A stretch of DNA of 64,000 bases from Brevundimonas subvibrioides. Its GTDB lineage: Bacteria > Pseudomonadota > Alphaproteobacteria > Caulobacterales > Caulobacteraceae. Below are positions 1 through 10,828 of the stretch, one piece after another (the first letter of the stretch is position 1; each line of letters starts with the position of its first letter). Below the pieces are notes generated by a model. The model was given only the letters and a program-made list of their open reading frames with translations. It had not been told where the DNA came from and ran no database searches. The position numbers and the translations under genes were made by a program. The stretch spans positions 2,837,001-2,901,000 of the forward strand of contig NZ_CP114542.1 in NCBI RefSeq assembly GCF_027271155.1. Reading direction: 5' to 3'.

Positions 1-1
1 G

Positions 2-1003
2 GCCCTGATGGGCGCGCGCCCCCGCTTCGACGGATACGGCCGTCTGTGCGGCGCGGAGCTGGTGTCGCTGGAAGAGCTGGTCCGTCCGCGCATCGATGTG
101 GTGGCCACGGTTTCCGGCATCTTCCGCGACCTGCTGCCGCTGCAGACCAGAATGCTGGCCGACGCCGCCTGGCTGGCCGCCACGGCCGACGAGCCGGTCG
201 AGATGAACTTCGTGCGCAAACGCGCCCTGGAGCATCAGCTGAAGCTGGGCTGCGACATGGAAACGGCCTCGCTTCGCGTCTTCTCCAATGCCGAGGGTGC
301 CTACGGAGCCTCGGTCAACTCCCTGATCGACTCGGGGGCCTGGACCGATGAGGGCGAGCTCGCCGACGCCTTCGAGAGCCGCAAGGGTTTCGCCTATGGC
401 CGCAACGGCCGGCCGATGAAGCAGCCGGCCTTGCTGACCAGCGCCCTGGCCGGCATCGACCTGGCCTATCAGAACCTCGACTCGGTCGATCTGGGCGTCA
501 CGACCATCGACCATTACGTCGACACCCTGGGCGGCGTGGCCAAGTCGGCCGAGCGCGCCAGAGGCAAGGCCGCGCCCGTCTATATCGGCGACCAGACGCA
601 GGGCGAGGGCAAGGTTCGCACCCTGGCCGAACAGGTCACGCTTGAAAGCCGCACCCGCGTGCTGAACCCGCGCTGGTTCGAGGGCCAGCTGAAGCATGGC
701 TCCGAAGGCGTCCGTGCCATCGAGGCCCAGGTCACCAATACGCTGGGCTGGTCCGCCACGACCGGTGACGTCCAGCCCTGGGTCTACAAGGAAATCTCCG
801 AAACCTTCGTGCTGGATCCCGAGATGCGGGACCGCATGGCCAAATTGAATCCGAAAGCCTCCGCGCGGATGGCCAACCGCCTGCTGGAAGCGTCCGACCG
901 CAACTACTGGGCTCCGGATGCCGCCATGCTGCAGGCGCTGCGCGATGCCGCCGACGAACTCGAAGACCGCCTCGAGGGGCTCAGCCCCGCTGTTGCGGCT
1001 TAA
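2..1003 (+). CDS. bchH: Magnesium chelatase subunit H, C-terminal part
   Basis: Large, porphyrin-binding subunit of Mg-chelatase, which inserts Mg2+ into protoporphyrin IX with BchI and BchD, the first committed step of bacteriochlorophyll synthesis. Only the last 333 residues are present; the frame is open to the left edge, so the true start lies outside the window (the family is about 1200 residues). The segment LGWSATTGDVQPWVYKEI and the end of the protein resemble the cobaltochelatase/Mg-chelatase H C-terminus. Nine bases separate its stop from bchL, which supports one bch transcript. The identification rests on sequence resemblance plus the bchL-bchM context. Confidence 0.93.
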   Translation, partial: ALMGARPRFDGYGRLCGAELVSLEELVRPRIDVVATVSGIFRDLLPLQTRMLADAAWLAATADEPVEMNFVRKRALEHQLKLGCDMETASLRVFSNAEGAYGASVNSLIDSGAWTDEGELADAFESRKGFAYGRNGRPMKQPALLTSALAGIDLAYQNLDSVDLGVTTIDHYVDTLGGVAKSAERARGKAAPVYIGDQTQGEGKVRTLAEQVTLESRTRVLNPRWFEGQLKHGSEGVRAIEAQVTNTLGWSATTGDVQPWVYKEISETFVLDPEMRDRMAKLNPKASARMANRLLEASDRNYWAPDAAMLQALRDAADELEDRLEGLSPAVAA

Positions 1004-2621
<1,618 letters not shown>

Positions 2622-2628
<7 letters not shown>

Positions 2629-4106
2629 ACGACCTGCTTCTGCAAAGGGTGGCCGAGAAGGCCGCGCAGAAAGCCGGACTGGGCGACAGCCGGGCCCAGT
2701 GGGCGCGGCTGATAAACGCCTGCCTGCCCTTCGCCGACGCTGCGACCACCGAACTGCCGCTGAGCCGCCTGCTGCGCCTGTCGCTGTTCCAGATCTCGGT
2801 CGGGATGACGACCGTGCTGCTGACCGGCACCCTGAACCGGGTGCTGATCGTCGAACTGAACGTGCCGGCCGTGCTGGTCGCGGCCATGGTCGCCATCCCC
2901 TTCCTGTTCGCCCCGTTCCGCGCCCTGATCGGCTTCAAGTCCGATACCCACCGGTCGCACCTGGGCTGGCGCCGCGGTCCCTACATCTGGTTCGGATCGC
3001 TGATGCAGTTCGGCGGCCTGGCCATCATGCCCTTCTCGCTGCTGATCTCGGGCGGTCACGGCACCGGTGCCGAATGGATCGGCCATATCGCCGCCATGGT
3101 CGCCTTCCTGCTGGTCGGCGCGGGTATTCACACGACGCAGACGGCCGGTCTGGCGCTCGCCAACGATCTGGCCCCGGAGCATGCGCGGCCCCGGGTCGTG
3201 GCGCTGCTTTACGTCATGCTGCTGGTCGGCATGCTGATCTCGGGCGTGCTGATGGGTCTGGTCCTGGCCGACTTTCAGGAAGTGAAGCTGGTCGGCGTGG
3301 TCCAGGGCGCGGCCGTCCTGGCCATCGTGCTGAACATGACGGCCCTGTGGAAACAGGAAGCCCAGAACCTGGCCCTGACGGCCAAGGACAAACCCCGCCC
3401 GCCGTTCCGCGAGGCCTGGGCCGAGTTCTCCGCCGGGGGTCGCGCCAGCCGCCTGCTGGTCGCCGTCGGCCTGGGCGCCGCAGCCTTCTCGATGCAGGAT
3501 GTTCTGCTGGAACCCTATGGCGGCAGGATTCTGGGCCTGTCGGTCGGACAGACGACGTCGCTGACCGCGCTCTGGTCGGCCGGCACCCTGGCCGGTCTGG
3601 CCTTCGCCGCCCGTCAGCTGGGCAAGGGCGGAGAGCCGCACCGCCTGGCCGGCCACGGCATGGTTCTGGGCATCCTGGCCTTCGTGTTCGTGATCTGCGG
3701 CGGTGCCCTGTCGCTGATCCCGGTCTTCTGTGCCGGCGTCTTCATGATCGGCATGGGCGGCGGCCTGTTCTCGGTCGGCACCCTCACCTCCGCCATGGCC
3801 CTGGCCAGAGACGGCAAGTCGGGCATCGCCCTGGGGGCCTGGGGCGCGGTCCAGGCCACGGCCGTGGGCCTGGCCATCCTGGTCGGCGGCGGTCTGCGCG
3901 ACCTCGTCGCCCATCTGTCGGAATCCGGCGCGCTGGGCGCGGCCATGAGCTCGCCTGCCACCTCCTACGCCGTCGTCTACCACCTCGAGATCGGCCTGTT
4001 GTTCGCCGCCCTGATCGCGATCGGACCCCTGGCCCGCTACGCGCCCATCACCACCAAGACTGCATCTGAAACCTCCAGGTTCGGCCTCGCCGACCTGCCC
4101 GCCTGA
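2622..4106 (+). CDS. lhaA: Light-harvesting complex 1 assembly protein LhaA (PucC/BCD family MFS)
   Basis: Polytopic inner-membrane protein of the bacteriochlorophyll-delivery branch of the major facilitator superfamily; family members are needed for LH1 assembly. The protein is 494 residues with about twelve hydrophobic segments and the family signature FRALIGFKSDTHRSHLGWRR near residue 100. The GTG start at 2622 overlaps the bchM stop and gives an N-terminus VLNDLLLQRVAEKA, typical of the family; an in-frame extension further left is only the shadow of bchL and bchM. The position between bchM and puhA matches LhaA (formerly F1696) rather than PucC. Confidence 0.93.
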
Positions 4107-4130
4107 CCCGGTTCATAAGGAAACCCTGAC

Positions 4131-4904
4131 ATGGACAGTCCCTACCTCTTTGGTGATTTCGATGCGGCAGAGTTCTGCCTCATCGCCTTTTTCCTCTTCT
4201 TCGCCGGCCTGGTCTTCTATCTGCGCCGCGAGGACCGTCGCGAGGGCTATCCGCTCGAGGACGACGTGACCGGACGCAAGGAGCCTCTGGGCGGCCTGTT
4301 CTTCACGGCCCGGCCCAAGACCTTCATCCTGCCCCACGGCCACGGGACCCGCACCCTGCCGCGCGACGACAACCGCGACACCCGCCAGCTGGCCGCGCGC
4401 CGCAGCGCCATGACCGACGGATCGCCGATCGAGCCGACCGGCAACCCGCTGATCGACGGCATCGGGCCGGGCGGCTATGCCGACCGTCCGAAATATCCCG
4501 ACCTGACGATCGACGGCGCGCCGCGCATCGTGCCGCTGCGCGTGGCCGCAGGCTTCCTGGTCTCGAGCCACGACACCGACCCGCGCGGTCTGGCGGTCCT
4601 GGGCTGCGACGGTCTGAAGGCCGGCGAGGTCTCCGACATCTGGGTCGACCGCTCCGAGCAGCTGATCCGCTACCTTGAGGTCGCGGTTGGAGCCCGCAAG
4701 GTGCTTCTGCCGATGACCATGGCGATCGTCGACGGCGGCGCGCGCGCGGTGAAGGTCCGCGCCATCACGGCGGCTCAGTTCGCCGACGTCCCCGGCACCG
4801 CAAGTGCCGATCAGGTCACGCTGTACGAAGAGGAACGCGTCATCGCCTACTACGGCGGCGGCCACCTGTATGCGACGCGCGACCGTCAGGAGCCCTGGCT
4901 GTGA
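4131..4904 (+). CDS. puhA: Photosynthetic reaction centre subunit H
   Basis: Structural H subunit that caps the L/M reaction-centre core on the cytoplasmic face and shapes proton delivery to QB. The protein is 257 residues: a short periplasmic N-terminus, one membrane helix at about residues 12-31, then a cytoplasmic PRC-barrel domain. The post-helix sequence LRREDRREGYPLE is characteristic of PuhA. The gene lies 24 bases after lhaA and ends in a GTGA overlap with puhB. Confidence 0.97.
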   Translation: MDSPYLFGDFDAAEFCLIAFFLFFAGLVFYLRREDRREGYPLEDDVTGRKEPLGGLFFTARPKTFILPHGHGTRTLPRDDNRDTRQLAARRSAMTDGSPIEPTGNPLIDGIGPGGYADRPKYPDLTIDGAPRIVPLRVAAGFLVSSHDTDPRGLAVLGCDGLKAGEVSDIWVDRSEQLIRYLEVAVGARKVLLPMTMAIVDGGARAVKVRAITAAQFADVPGTASADQVTLYEEERVIAYYGGGHLYATRDRQEPWL

Positions 4905-5590
4905 GCGAACTCGGACCCAATGAACACGCGGGCGAACCCGTCCGCGGCCTGCCCGGTCAACTGCCGGCCGGCGAACACATCCTGTGGCAGGGGGCGCCTG
5001 ACTGGCGCACCCTGGCGCGGACCGCCCTGCACACCCACCTGGTCGGCGGCTATTTCGGCATCCTGGCCGTGTGGAACATCGGCAACGGCCTCGCGACGGG
5101 CGTTCCGCTCGCCCAGGCGGTCGGTTCCGGCGTCATGACCCTGGTGGCAGGAGCCCTGGCGATCGGCCTGCTGACGCTTTACGCCTGGCTGGCGGCCCGC
5201 ACGACGGTCTACACCCTGACCAACAAGCGGTTCGTGCTGCGCCACGGCGTGGCCCTGTCGAAATGCTTCAACATCCCCTATTCGGCGGTCGCCACGGCGG
5301 GACTGAAGCTGGACAGCAAGGGCGTGGGCGACATCCCCATGGGCCTCGCGGGCGATGCCAAGATCGCCTATCCGCACCTGTGGCCGCACGTCCGTCCCTG
5401 GTCCTTCGTCAACCCGCAACCGATGATGCGCGCCCTGCCGGACGCCGCCGCCGTCGCCGAACGCCTGAGCCTGCAGCTGCAGCTCGCCGCCTCGGCCGCC
5501 GACCGGCCCTTCGTCGCCGAAGCCCCGCGTCAGCCCGCCACCCGCCCCGTCGCCAGTCCGGCGTCGGGTGGTCAGCCCGCCGCCGCCTGA
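4901..5590 (+). CDS. puhB: Photosynthetic complex assembly protein PuhB
   Basis: Membrane protein involved in assembling the reaction centre and RC-LH1. The protein is 229 residues: an acidic N-terminus, hydrophobic segments around residues 45-65 and 68-100, then a bacterial PH-like domain (TVYTLTNKRFVLRHGVALS). GTG is used as the start, overlapping the puhA stop by four bases. It is distinguished from other PH-domain proteins mainly by its place in the conserved puhABC order. Confidence 0.93.
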   Translation: MSELGPNEHAGEPVRGLPGQLPAGEHILWQGAPDWRTLARTALHTHLVGGYFGILAVWNIGNGLATGVPLAQAVGSGVMTLVAGALAIGLLTLYAWLAARTTVYTLTNKRFVLRHGVALSKCFNIPYSAVATAGLKLDSKGVGDIPMGLAGDAKIAYPHLWPHVRPWSFVNPQPMMRALPDAAAVAERLSLQLQLAASAADRPFVAEAPRQPATRPVASPASGGQPAAA

Positions 5591-5612
5591 GACTGAAAAG
5601 AAAGCCACGCCC

Positions 5613-6113
5613 ATGTCCGCCCTCGACGACAAACCCTTCCCCAAGGCCCCGCTGATCGCGGCGTTCCTGCTGGTCGGGTCTTCCCTGCTCGTCGTGGGCG
5701 GCTCGCGGCTGGGGCTGATCGGCTCCCCGGCCATGGTCGAGGCCCCGCGCGTGGCCGAGGTCACGCGGTCCGAGGACCTGAGTTTCTATGACGTGCCCGG
5801 CGGCGCGGTGCGCGTGGTCGCACCCGGCGTGCCGGACCGGATGATCCCCACCGCCTCGGGCGGTTTCGTGCGCGGTGTGCTGCGCAGCCTGGTCCGCGAC
5901 CGGCGCGCCCGGGGCCTGGGCTCCGAACAGCCTTTCCGCGTCAGCCAGTGGTCGGACGGCGCCGTGACCATCCAGGATCTGGCCACGGGCCGGACCCTGA
6001 CCCTGAACGCCTTTGGCCCCACCAACCGCGATGATTTCGTCAAGCTGATCGCGCCCGCTCCCGCCACCGGCACCGGCACCGGCACCGGCACCGGCACCGG
6101 ATCGGTCGCATGA
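5613..6113 (+). CDS. puhC: Photosynthetic complex assembly protein PuhC
   Basis: Membrane-anchored factor that promotes RC-LH1 organisation. The protein is 166 residues, with one N-terminal membrane segment (about residues 12-35) and a periplasmic domain with the family-like segments EDLSFYDVPGGAVRV and FRVSQWSDGAVTIQD. The ATG at 5613 is preferred over in-frame codons inside puhB, because the residues before it look like puhB's shadow and AAAG lies shortly upstream. The C-terminus is an unusual Thr-Gly tandem repeat coded by a hexanucleotide array. Confidence 0.9.
   Translation: MSALDDKPFPKAPLIAAFLLVGSSLLVVGGSRLGLIGSPAMVEAPRVAEVTRSEDLSFYDVPGGAVRVVAPGVPDRMIPTASGGFVRGVLRSLVRDRRARGLGSEQPFRVSQWSDGAVTIQDLATGRTLTLNAFGPTNRDDFVKLIAPAPATGTGTGTGTGTGSVA
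6066..6101 (+). repeat. Hexanucleotide tandem repeat in the puhC 3' end
   Basis: Five perfect ACCGGC units plus a partial sixth code for a (Thr-Gly)n tail just before the PuhC stop. The unit length is a multiple of three, so slippage would change tail length without shifting the frame. Confidence 0.9.
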
Positions 6114-6397
6114 GCCGGACGATCGAGCTTCCCTGCACGGTCGAGGTCGAGCATTCCGACCAGAGCCTGCACGCCCATGTCGCCCTGGACGGCGATCCGG
6201 AAATCCGCCCCGGCGACGAGGTGCAGGTGCATGGCGACCCCATCCACGTCGCCTTCGGCGAACGCCGGACCTTCCGTCGCATGGCGACCCTGCGCCGGGC
6301 CTCCTTCCTCGAACGCGCCTGGACGCGCACCTGCGCCGGCTTCTTTGAAATGAACGAGCTGTACGAAGTCAGCTTCACGCCCCGGAGAACCCTGTGA
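6110..6397 (+). CDS. Small protein of unknown function in the photosynthesis cluster
   Basis: The protein is 95 residues, soluble by composition, with no signal peptide or membrane helix. The first half has alternating beta-like hydrophobic stretches ([29 protein letters not shown]); the second half is basic and helical ([20 protein letters not shown]). The start overlaps the puhC stop (ATGA) and the stop overlaps the acsF start (GTGA), so it should be translated in step with both. I recall small uncharacterised ORFs at this position in other alphaproteobacterial photosynthesis clusters, but I know no assigned function. Confidence 0.85.
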   Translation: MSRTIELPCTVEVEHSDQSLHAHVALDGDPEIRPGDEVQVHGDPIHVAFGERRTFRRMATLRRASFLERAWTRTCAGFFEMNELYEVSFTPRRTL

Positions 6398-7515
6398 CCG
6401 CCGTATCCTTCGACACCTACGAGGAAACACCCGACCTGACGGCCCTGCGCCGCGAGGCCGCGCGCCAGAAGGTGAACGCCGAGTCGTCGTTCAAGCTGGC
6501 GACCGCGGACACGGTTCTGTCGCCCCGCTTCTACACCACCGACTTCGCCGCCATGGACCGCATCGACGTGTCCCCGGTCCGGGCCCAGTGGGACGCCCTG
6601 ATGGCCGAGTTCGAAGCCGACGTGAACAAGGATCACTTCAAGCGCGACGCCGCCTTCGATGGCATCATCGAGAACCTGCCGGACGACCTTCGGAAAGAGT
6701 TCACCGACTTCCTGGTGTCGTCGCTGACCTCCGAGTTCTCGGGCTGCGTCCTGTACGCCGAGATCGCCAAGCGGGTTCAGAACCCCGACATCCGCGCCCT
6801 GTTCAAATACATGAGCCGCGACGAAAGCCGCCACGCCGGCTTCATCAACGACACGCTGAAAGACGCGAAGATCGGCGTGGATCTGAGCTTCCTGACCAAG
6901 GTCAAGAAATACACCCACTTCAAGCCCAAGTTCATCTTCTATGCCGTCTATCTGTCGGAGAAGATCGGCTATGCGCGCTACATCGCGATCCATCGCCATC
7001 TGGAGAAGAACCCGGACAAGCGGTTCCACCCGATCTTCCAGTGGTTCGAACGGTGGTGCAACGACGAGTTCAAGCACGGCGAGGCCTTCGCCCTCATCAT
7101 GCGGAACGATCCAAAGCTGCTGAGCGGCGGCAACGTCTGGTGGATCCGGTTCTTCCTGCTCAGCGTCTATGCGACCATGTATGTTCGCGACCACATGCGC
7201 CCGGCCTTCCACAAGGCCCTGGGCGTCGACATCACCACCTATGACTACGAGGTCTTCCGCATCTGCTCGGAGATCTCGAAACAGGTCTATCCGGTCACCC
7301 TGCGCACCGACGACCCTCGTTTCCGCGCCGGAATGGAACGGCTGCGCCTGACCTCGGATGCCATCGCCGACGCCAGGGCGAAGGGCGGACTGTTCGGCGG
7401 GCTGAAGCGGTTCGGCCTCGTCCTCAAGGCCGGCGCGACGCTGGCGGGCCTGTATCTGCTGCCGGTCGACAAGAACACGCTGCCGGCCGACGTCCGGATG
7501 GAACCGACCTGGTAA
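6394..7515 (+). CDS. acsF: Mg-protoporphyrin IX monomethyl ester (oxidative) cyclase
   Basis: Oxygen-dependent di-iron enzyme that closes the isocyclic E ring, giving divinyl protochlorophyllide. The protein is 373 residues. Carboxylate and histidine motifs for the di-iron site are visible: [21 protein letters not shown] and EFKHGEAF. The GTG start overlaps the preceding stop by four bases. AcsF requires O2, unlike the radical-SAM cyclase BchE, so this cluster can make bacteriochlorophyll under air. Mg-protoporphyrin monomethyl ester made by BchM is the substrate. Confidence 0.97.
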   Translation: MTAVSFDTYEETPDLTALRREAARQKVNAESSFKLATADTVLSPRFYTTDFAAMDRIDVSPVRAQWDALMAEFEADVNKDHFKRDAAFDGIIENLPDDLRKEFTDFLVSSLTSEFSGCVLYAEIAKRVQNPDIRALFKYMSRDESRHAGFINDTLKDAKIGVDLSFLTKVKKYTHFKPKFIFYAVYLSEKIGYARYIAIHRHLEKNPDKRFHPIFQWFERWCNDEFKHGEAFALIMRNDPKLLSGGNVWWIRFFLLSVYATMYVRDHMRPAFHKALGVDITTYDYEVFRICSEISKQVYPVTLRTDDPRFRAGMERLRLTSDAIADARAKGGLFGGLKRFGLVLKAGATLAGLYLLPVDKNTLPADVRMEPTW

Positions 7516-7518
7516 TCA

Positions 7519-8331
7519 ATGTCCGTCTTCGTCCAGCCCCTGGTGATCGCGGCCCTCGTCTGGTGGTTCTCCACCGGGGCGATCCTTTGGCTCGTCCGGC
7601 TTCCGCGTCGGACCTTCGGCTGGAGCCTCGGCCTCTATGCCGTGGTCGCGGCCGCCGCCACGCTGGGGGTCATGGTCGCCGCCCGGGACGCCTCGGTCAC
7701 CGGTGCCTATGTCGCCTTCGGCTGCGCCCTGGTCGTCTGGGGCTGGCACGAGATGGGCTTTCTGATGGGCAAGCTGACCGGCCCGCGCCGCACCGCCTGC
7801 CCGTTCGGGGCCCAGGGCTGGAAGCGGTTCACCCTGTCGGCCGAGACGGTGATCCATCACGAGATCGCCCTGGCCCTGACCGCTGTCCTGTTCGTCGCCC
7901 TGACCTGGGGCCAGCCGAACCAGACCGGCACCCTGACCTTCGTCCTGTTGCTCGGCATGCGGCTGTCGACCAAGCTGAACATCTTCCTCGGCGTGCCCAA
8001 TCCGCCGATCACCTTCCTGCCGAGCGGCCTGAAATATCTGCAGAGCTATTTCCGGCGCGCGCGGTTCAACGCCCTGTTCCCGCTGTCGCTGGGCCTGTCG
8101 ATCGTCGTCACCCTGCTGCTGGGCGACGCCGCCCTGTCGACCACGGGCGGGGCCCAGGTCGGCTATGCGCTGATGTTCATGCTGGCGGCGCTGGGCCTTC
8201 TCGAACACGGCTTCCTGATGCTGCCTTCGCCCGACCGTGCCCTGTGGGGCTGGGCGCTGGGTCATCGCCCGAAACCCGCCGTCCAGGTCGCGCTCGCGAC
8301 CCCCGGCGAACCGATCAACGAACGTCCATAA
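7519..8331 (+). CDS. puhE: Photosynthetic complex assembly protein PuhE (DUF3623)
   Basis: Polytopic membrane protein of 270 residues with about seven hydrophobic segments and the family stretches [17 protein letters not shown] and [20 protein letters not shown]. It is conserved between acsF and hemA in alphaproteobacterial photosynthesis clusters and is linked genetically to reaction-centre and pigment assembly; the molecular role is not settled. It starts 3 bases after acsF, so it is almost certainly cotranscribed. Confidence 0.92.
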   Translation: MSVFVQPLVIAALVWWFSTGAILWLVRLPRRTFGWSLGLYAVVAAAATLGVMVAARDASVTGAYVAFGCALVVWGWHEMGFLMGKLTGPRRTACPFGAQGWKRFTLSAETVIHHEIALALTAVLFVALTWGQPNQTGTLTFVLLLGMRLSTKLNIFLGVPNPPITFLPSGLKYLQSYFRRARFNALFPLSLGLSIVVTLLLGDAALSTTGGAQVGYALMFMLAALGLLEHGFLMLPSPDRALWGWALGHRPKPAVQVALATPGEPINERP

Positions 8332-8356
8332 GAAAATGACCTGGGGGAAATCCGCC

Positions 8357-9574
8357 ATGAACTACGAAACCTTCTTCCAGACCGAACTCGAGTCGCTTCG
8401 CGAAACCGGTAACTACCGGGTCTTCGCCGAGCTGGAGCGCAAGCGCGGGTCGTTCCCCAAGGCCAGAAAGCACGGCGATGGACCCGACGAGGTCACCGTC
8501 TGGTGCTCCAACGACTATCTCGGCATGGGCCAGAGCGCCCATGTGCTGCGCGCCATGCACGAGGCGCTGGACAGCTGCGGGGCCGGGGCCGGCGGCACCC
8601 GCAACATCTCGGGCACCAACCACCATCACGTCCTGCTGGAACGCGAGCTGGCCGATCTGCACGGCAAGGAAGCGGCCCTGCTGTTCACCTCGGGCTATGT
8701 CTCGAACTGGGCGGCGCTGGGCACCCTGGCGGCCAGGCTGCCGAACTGCGTCGTGCTGTCGGACGCCTGCAACCACGCCTCAATGATCGAGGGCATTCGT
8801 CACAGCCGCGCGGAATACAAGGTCTTCCGCCACAACGACCCGGCGCATCTGGACGAACTGCTGTCGCAGATCGAGCCCGGTCGGCCGAAACTGGTCGCCT
8901 TCGAGAGCGTCTATTCGATGGACGGCGACATCGGCCCGATCCGCGAGATCGTCGAGGTGGCCGAAAAGCACGGCGCCATGACCTATCTGGACGAGGTCCA
9001 CGGCGTGGGCCTGTACGGTCCGCGCGGCGGCGGCGTCGCCGAGCGCGAGGGCCTGATGGACCGGATCACGGTCATCGAGGGGACGCTGGGCAAGGCATTC
9101 GGCGTGATGGGTGGATACATCGCCGCCTCGACCGCCCTGTGCGACTACGTCCGCAGCTTCGCCTCGGGCTTCATCTTCACCACCGCCCTGCCCCCCGCCG
9201 TCGCCGCCGGGGCCGCGGCCAGCGTCCGGCACCTGAAGGCGTCCGAGATGGAGCGCGCCCGGCATCAGGACCGCGTGGCCCGCGTTCGCGATCGCCTGAC
9301 CGCCGCCGGCATCCCGCATATGCCGAACGACAGCCACATCATCCCCGTGATGGTCGGCGACCCGCACAAGTGCAAGATGGTGTCGGACTGGCTGATGGCG
9401 CACCACGGAATCTATGTGCAGCCGATCAACTATCCGACCGTGCCCCTGGGCACCGAGCGGCTGCGGATCACGCCCTCGCCGGTGCATGACGACGGCGACA
9501 TCGACCGGCTGATCGACGCCCTCTCCGAAATCTGGGGTCACTGTGCCCTGGCCCGCACCGCCGCAGCCGCCTGA
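8357..9574 (+). CDS. hemA: 5-aminolevulinate synthase
   Basis: PLP enzyme of the C4 (Shemin) pathway that condenses glycine and succinyl-CoA to 5-aminolevulinate, supplying haem and bacteriochlorophyll synthesis. The protein is 405 residues, the normal family length. The PLP lysine is K246 in [14 protein letters not shown], and [15 protein letters not shown] is also typical. The ATG at 8357 is preferred to in-frame codons inside puhE; GGGGGAAA lies 11 bases upstream. Its location at the end of the bch-puh run suggests it serves pigment supply; a second hemA elsewhere is possible. Confidence 0.97.
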   Translation: MNYETFFQTELESLRETGNYRVFAELERKRGSFPKARKHGDGPDEVTVWCSNDYLGMGQSAHVLRAMHEALDSCGAGAGGTRNISGTNHHHVLLERELADLHGKEAALLFTSGYVSNWAALGTLAARLPNCVVLSDACNHASMIEGIRHSRAEYKVFRHNDPAHLDELLSQIEPGRPKLVAFESVYSMDGDIGPIREIVEVAEKHGAMTYLDEVHGVGLYGPRGGGVAEREGLMDRITVIEGTLGKAFGVMGGYIAASTALCDYVRSFASGFIFTTALPPAVAAGAAASVRHLKASEMERARHQDRVARVRDRLTAAGIPHMPNDSHIIPVMVGDPHKCKMVSDWLMAHHGIYVQPINYPTVPLGTERLRITPSPVHDDGDIDRLIDALSEIWGHCALARTAAAA

Positions 9575-9601
9575 TCGCATGACACCGCCATCCGGGACCG
9601 C

Positions 9602-10561
9602 ATGAAGACGGTCCTCCGGGTGGCCTTGATCCTGCTCGTCCTGGCCCTGTCGGGTCTGGGCGCGTGGCTTTATGCACCGGACAAGACGCGGGCCGACCTC
9701 GAACCGCAGTATCTCGCCCGCCCCGGCGACATGATCGAGGTGGCCGGCACCCGGCTGCACGTCCGCGACACCGGCCCGCGCACGGCCCCCGCGGTGATCC
9801 TGATCCACGGTTTCGGCTCCAGCCTGCACACCTGGGAGCCGTGGGCGGAGGGGCTGGACGACGCGCTGCGGGTCATCCGGCTGGACCTGCCCGGATCCGG
9901 TCTGTCGCCGCCCGATCCGGCCGGTGACTATTCCGACGACCATGTCATCGCCCTGCTGCTGGCCATGATGGACCGGCTGGGCGTTCAGAGGGCGTCGTTC
10001 GTCGGCAACTCGGTCGGCGGGCGACTGGCCTGGACCATGGCGGCCAGTCATCCGGAGCGGGTGGAGCGGCTGGTCCTGGTCTCGCCCGACGGATTCGCCA
10101 GCCCGGGGTTCGCGTACGGCAAGGCGCCGGACGTGCCCTTCATCATGCAGGCGATGCGCTATGTGCTGCCGCGCGGGATGCTGAAATCCAACATCGCCGT
10201 GGGCTATGCCGACCCGGCCGCCCTGACCGGGCCGACCGTTACCCGCTATCGCGACCTGTTGCTGGCCCCCGGTGCCCGGCAGGCCATGCTGGACCGGATG
10301 GAGCAGACGGTGCTGCGCGATCCCGTGCCGATGCTGCGCCGGATCAAGGCCCCGGTCCTGCTGGTCTGGGGCCAGGAGGACCGGATGATCCCGTTCGCCA
10401 ATGCGGCCGATTACCAGCGCGAGCTGGTCGATGTCCGCCTGGTGTCCTTCGCGGATCTGGGTCATCTGCCGCAGGAGGAGGCCCCGGCGCGGTCGTTGCC
10501 GCCGGTGCGCGCGTTCCTGCTGGATCCGCGGACCGCGACGGAGACGATCACCAGGCCGTGA
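9602..10561 (+). CDS. Membrane-anchored alpha/beta hydrolase
   Basis: The 319-residue protein has an N-terminal hydrophobic anchor (about residues 4-24) followed by an alpha/beta hydrolase fold. The catalytic triad is visible as S137 in GNSVGG, D260 in GQEDRMIP and H288 in LGHLPQEE; HGFGSS forms the oxyanion region. The substrate is unknown. It lies 27 bases after hemA on the same strand, so it may be read from the photosynthesis operon. BchO, an alpha/beta hydrolase of photosynthesis clusters, is a tempting comparison, but the motifs are generic. Confidence 0.85.
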   Translation: MKTVLRVALILLVLALSGLGAWLYAPDKTRADLEPQYLARPGDMIEVAGTRLHVRDTGPRTAPAVILIHGFGSSLHTWEPWAEGLDDALRVIRLDLPGSGLSPPDPAGDYSDDHVIALLLAMMDRLGVQRASFVGNSVGGRLAWTMAASHPERVERLVLVSPDGFASPGFAYGKAPDVPFIMQAMRYVLPRGMLKSNIAVGYADPAALTGPTVTRYRDLLLAPGARQAMLDRMEQTVLRDPVPMLRRIKAPVLLVWGQEDRMIPFANAADYQRELVDVRLVSFADLGHLPQEEAPARSLPPVRAFLLDPRTATETITRP

Positions 10562-10828
10562 GGACGGCACGGTGGCGGGCGTGAATCGCACGGACTGGCG
10601 TCGGTAACCCGTCGCCGTCCCTTTCGTAGCCAGGCCCGAGCGTTCGCCTGCCTCCCACCGCCCTGCCCGTGCCACGGGGCCTGCCATGTCCAGCATCCCC
10701 CCTTGCCCCTCGCCCGACCGCCGCGCCCGGCGTGCGGCGAATATCGGAAGCCGACATCAACCGGGCGCTGCCGGTGCTCGGCTATGGCACCTGGCACCTG
10801 TACACGCGGATAGTGGAACGCTGAGGCG

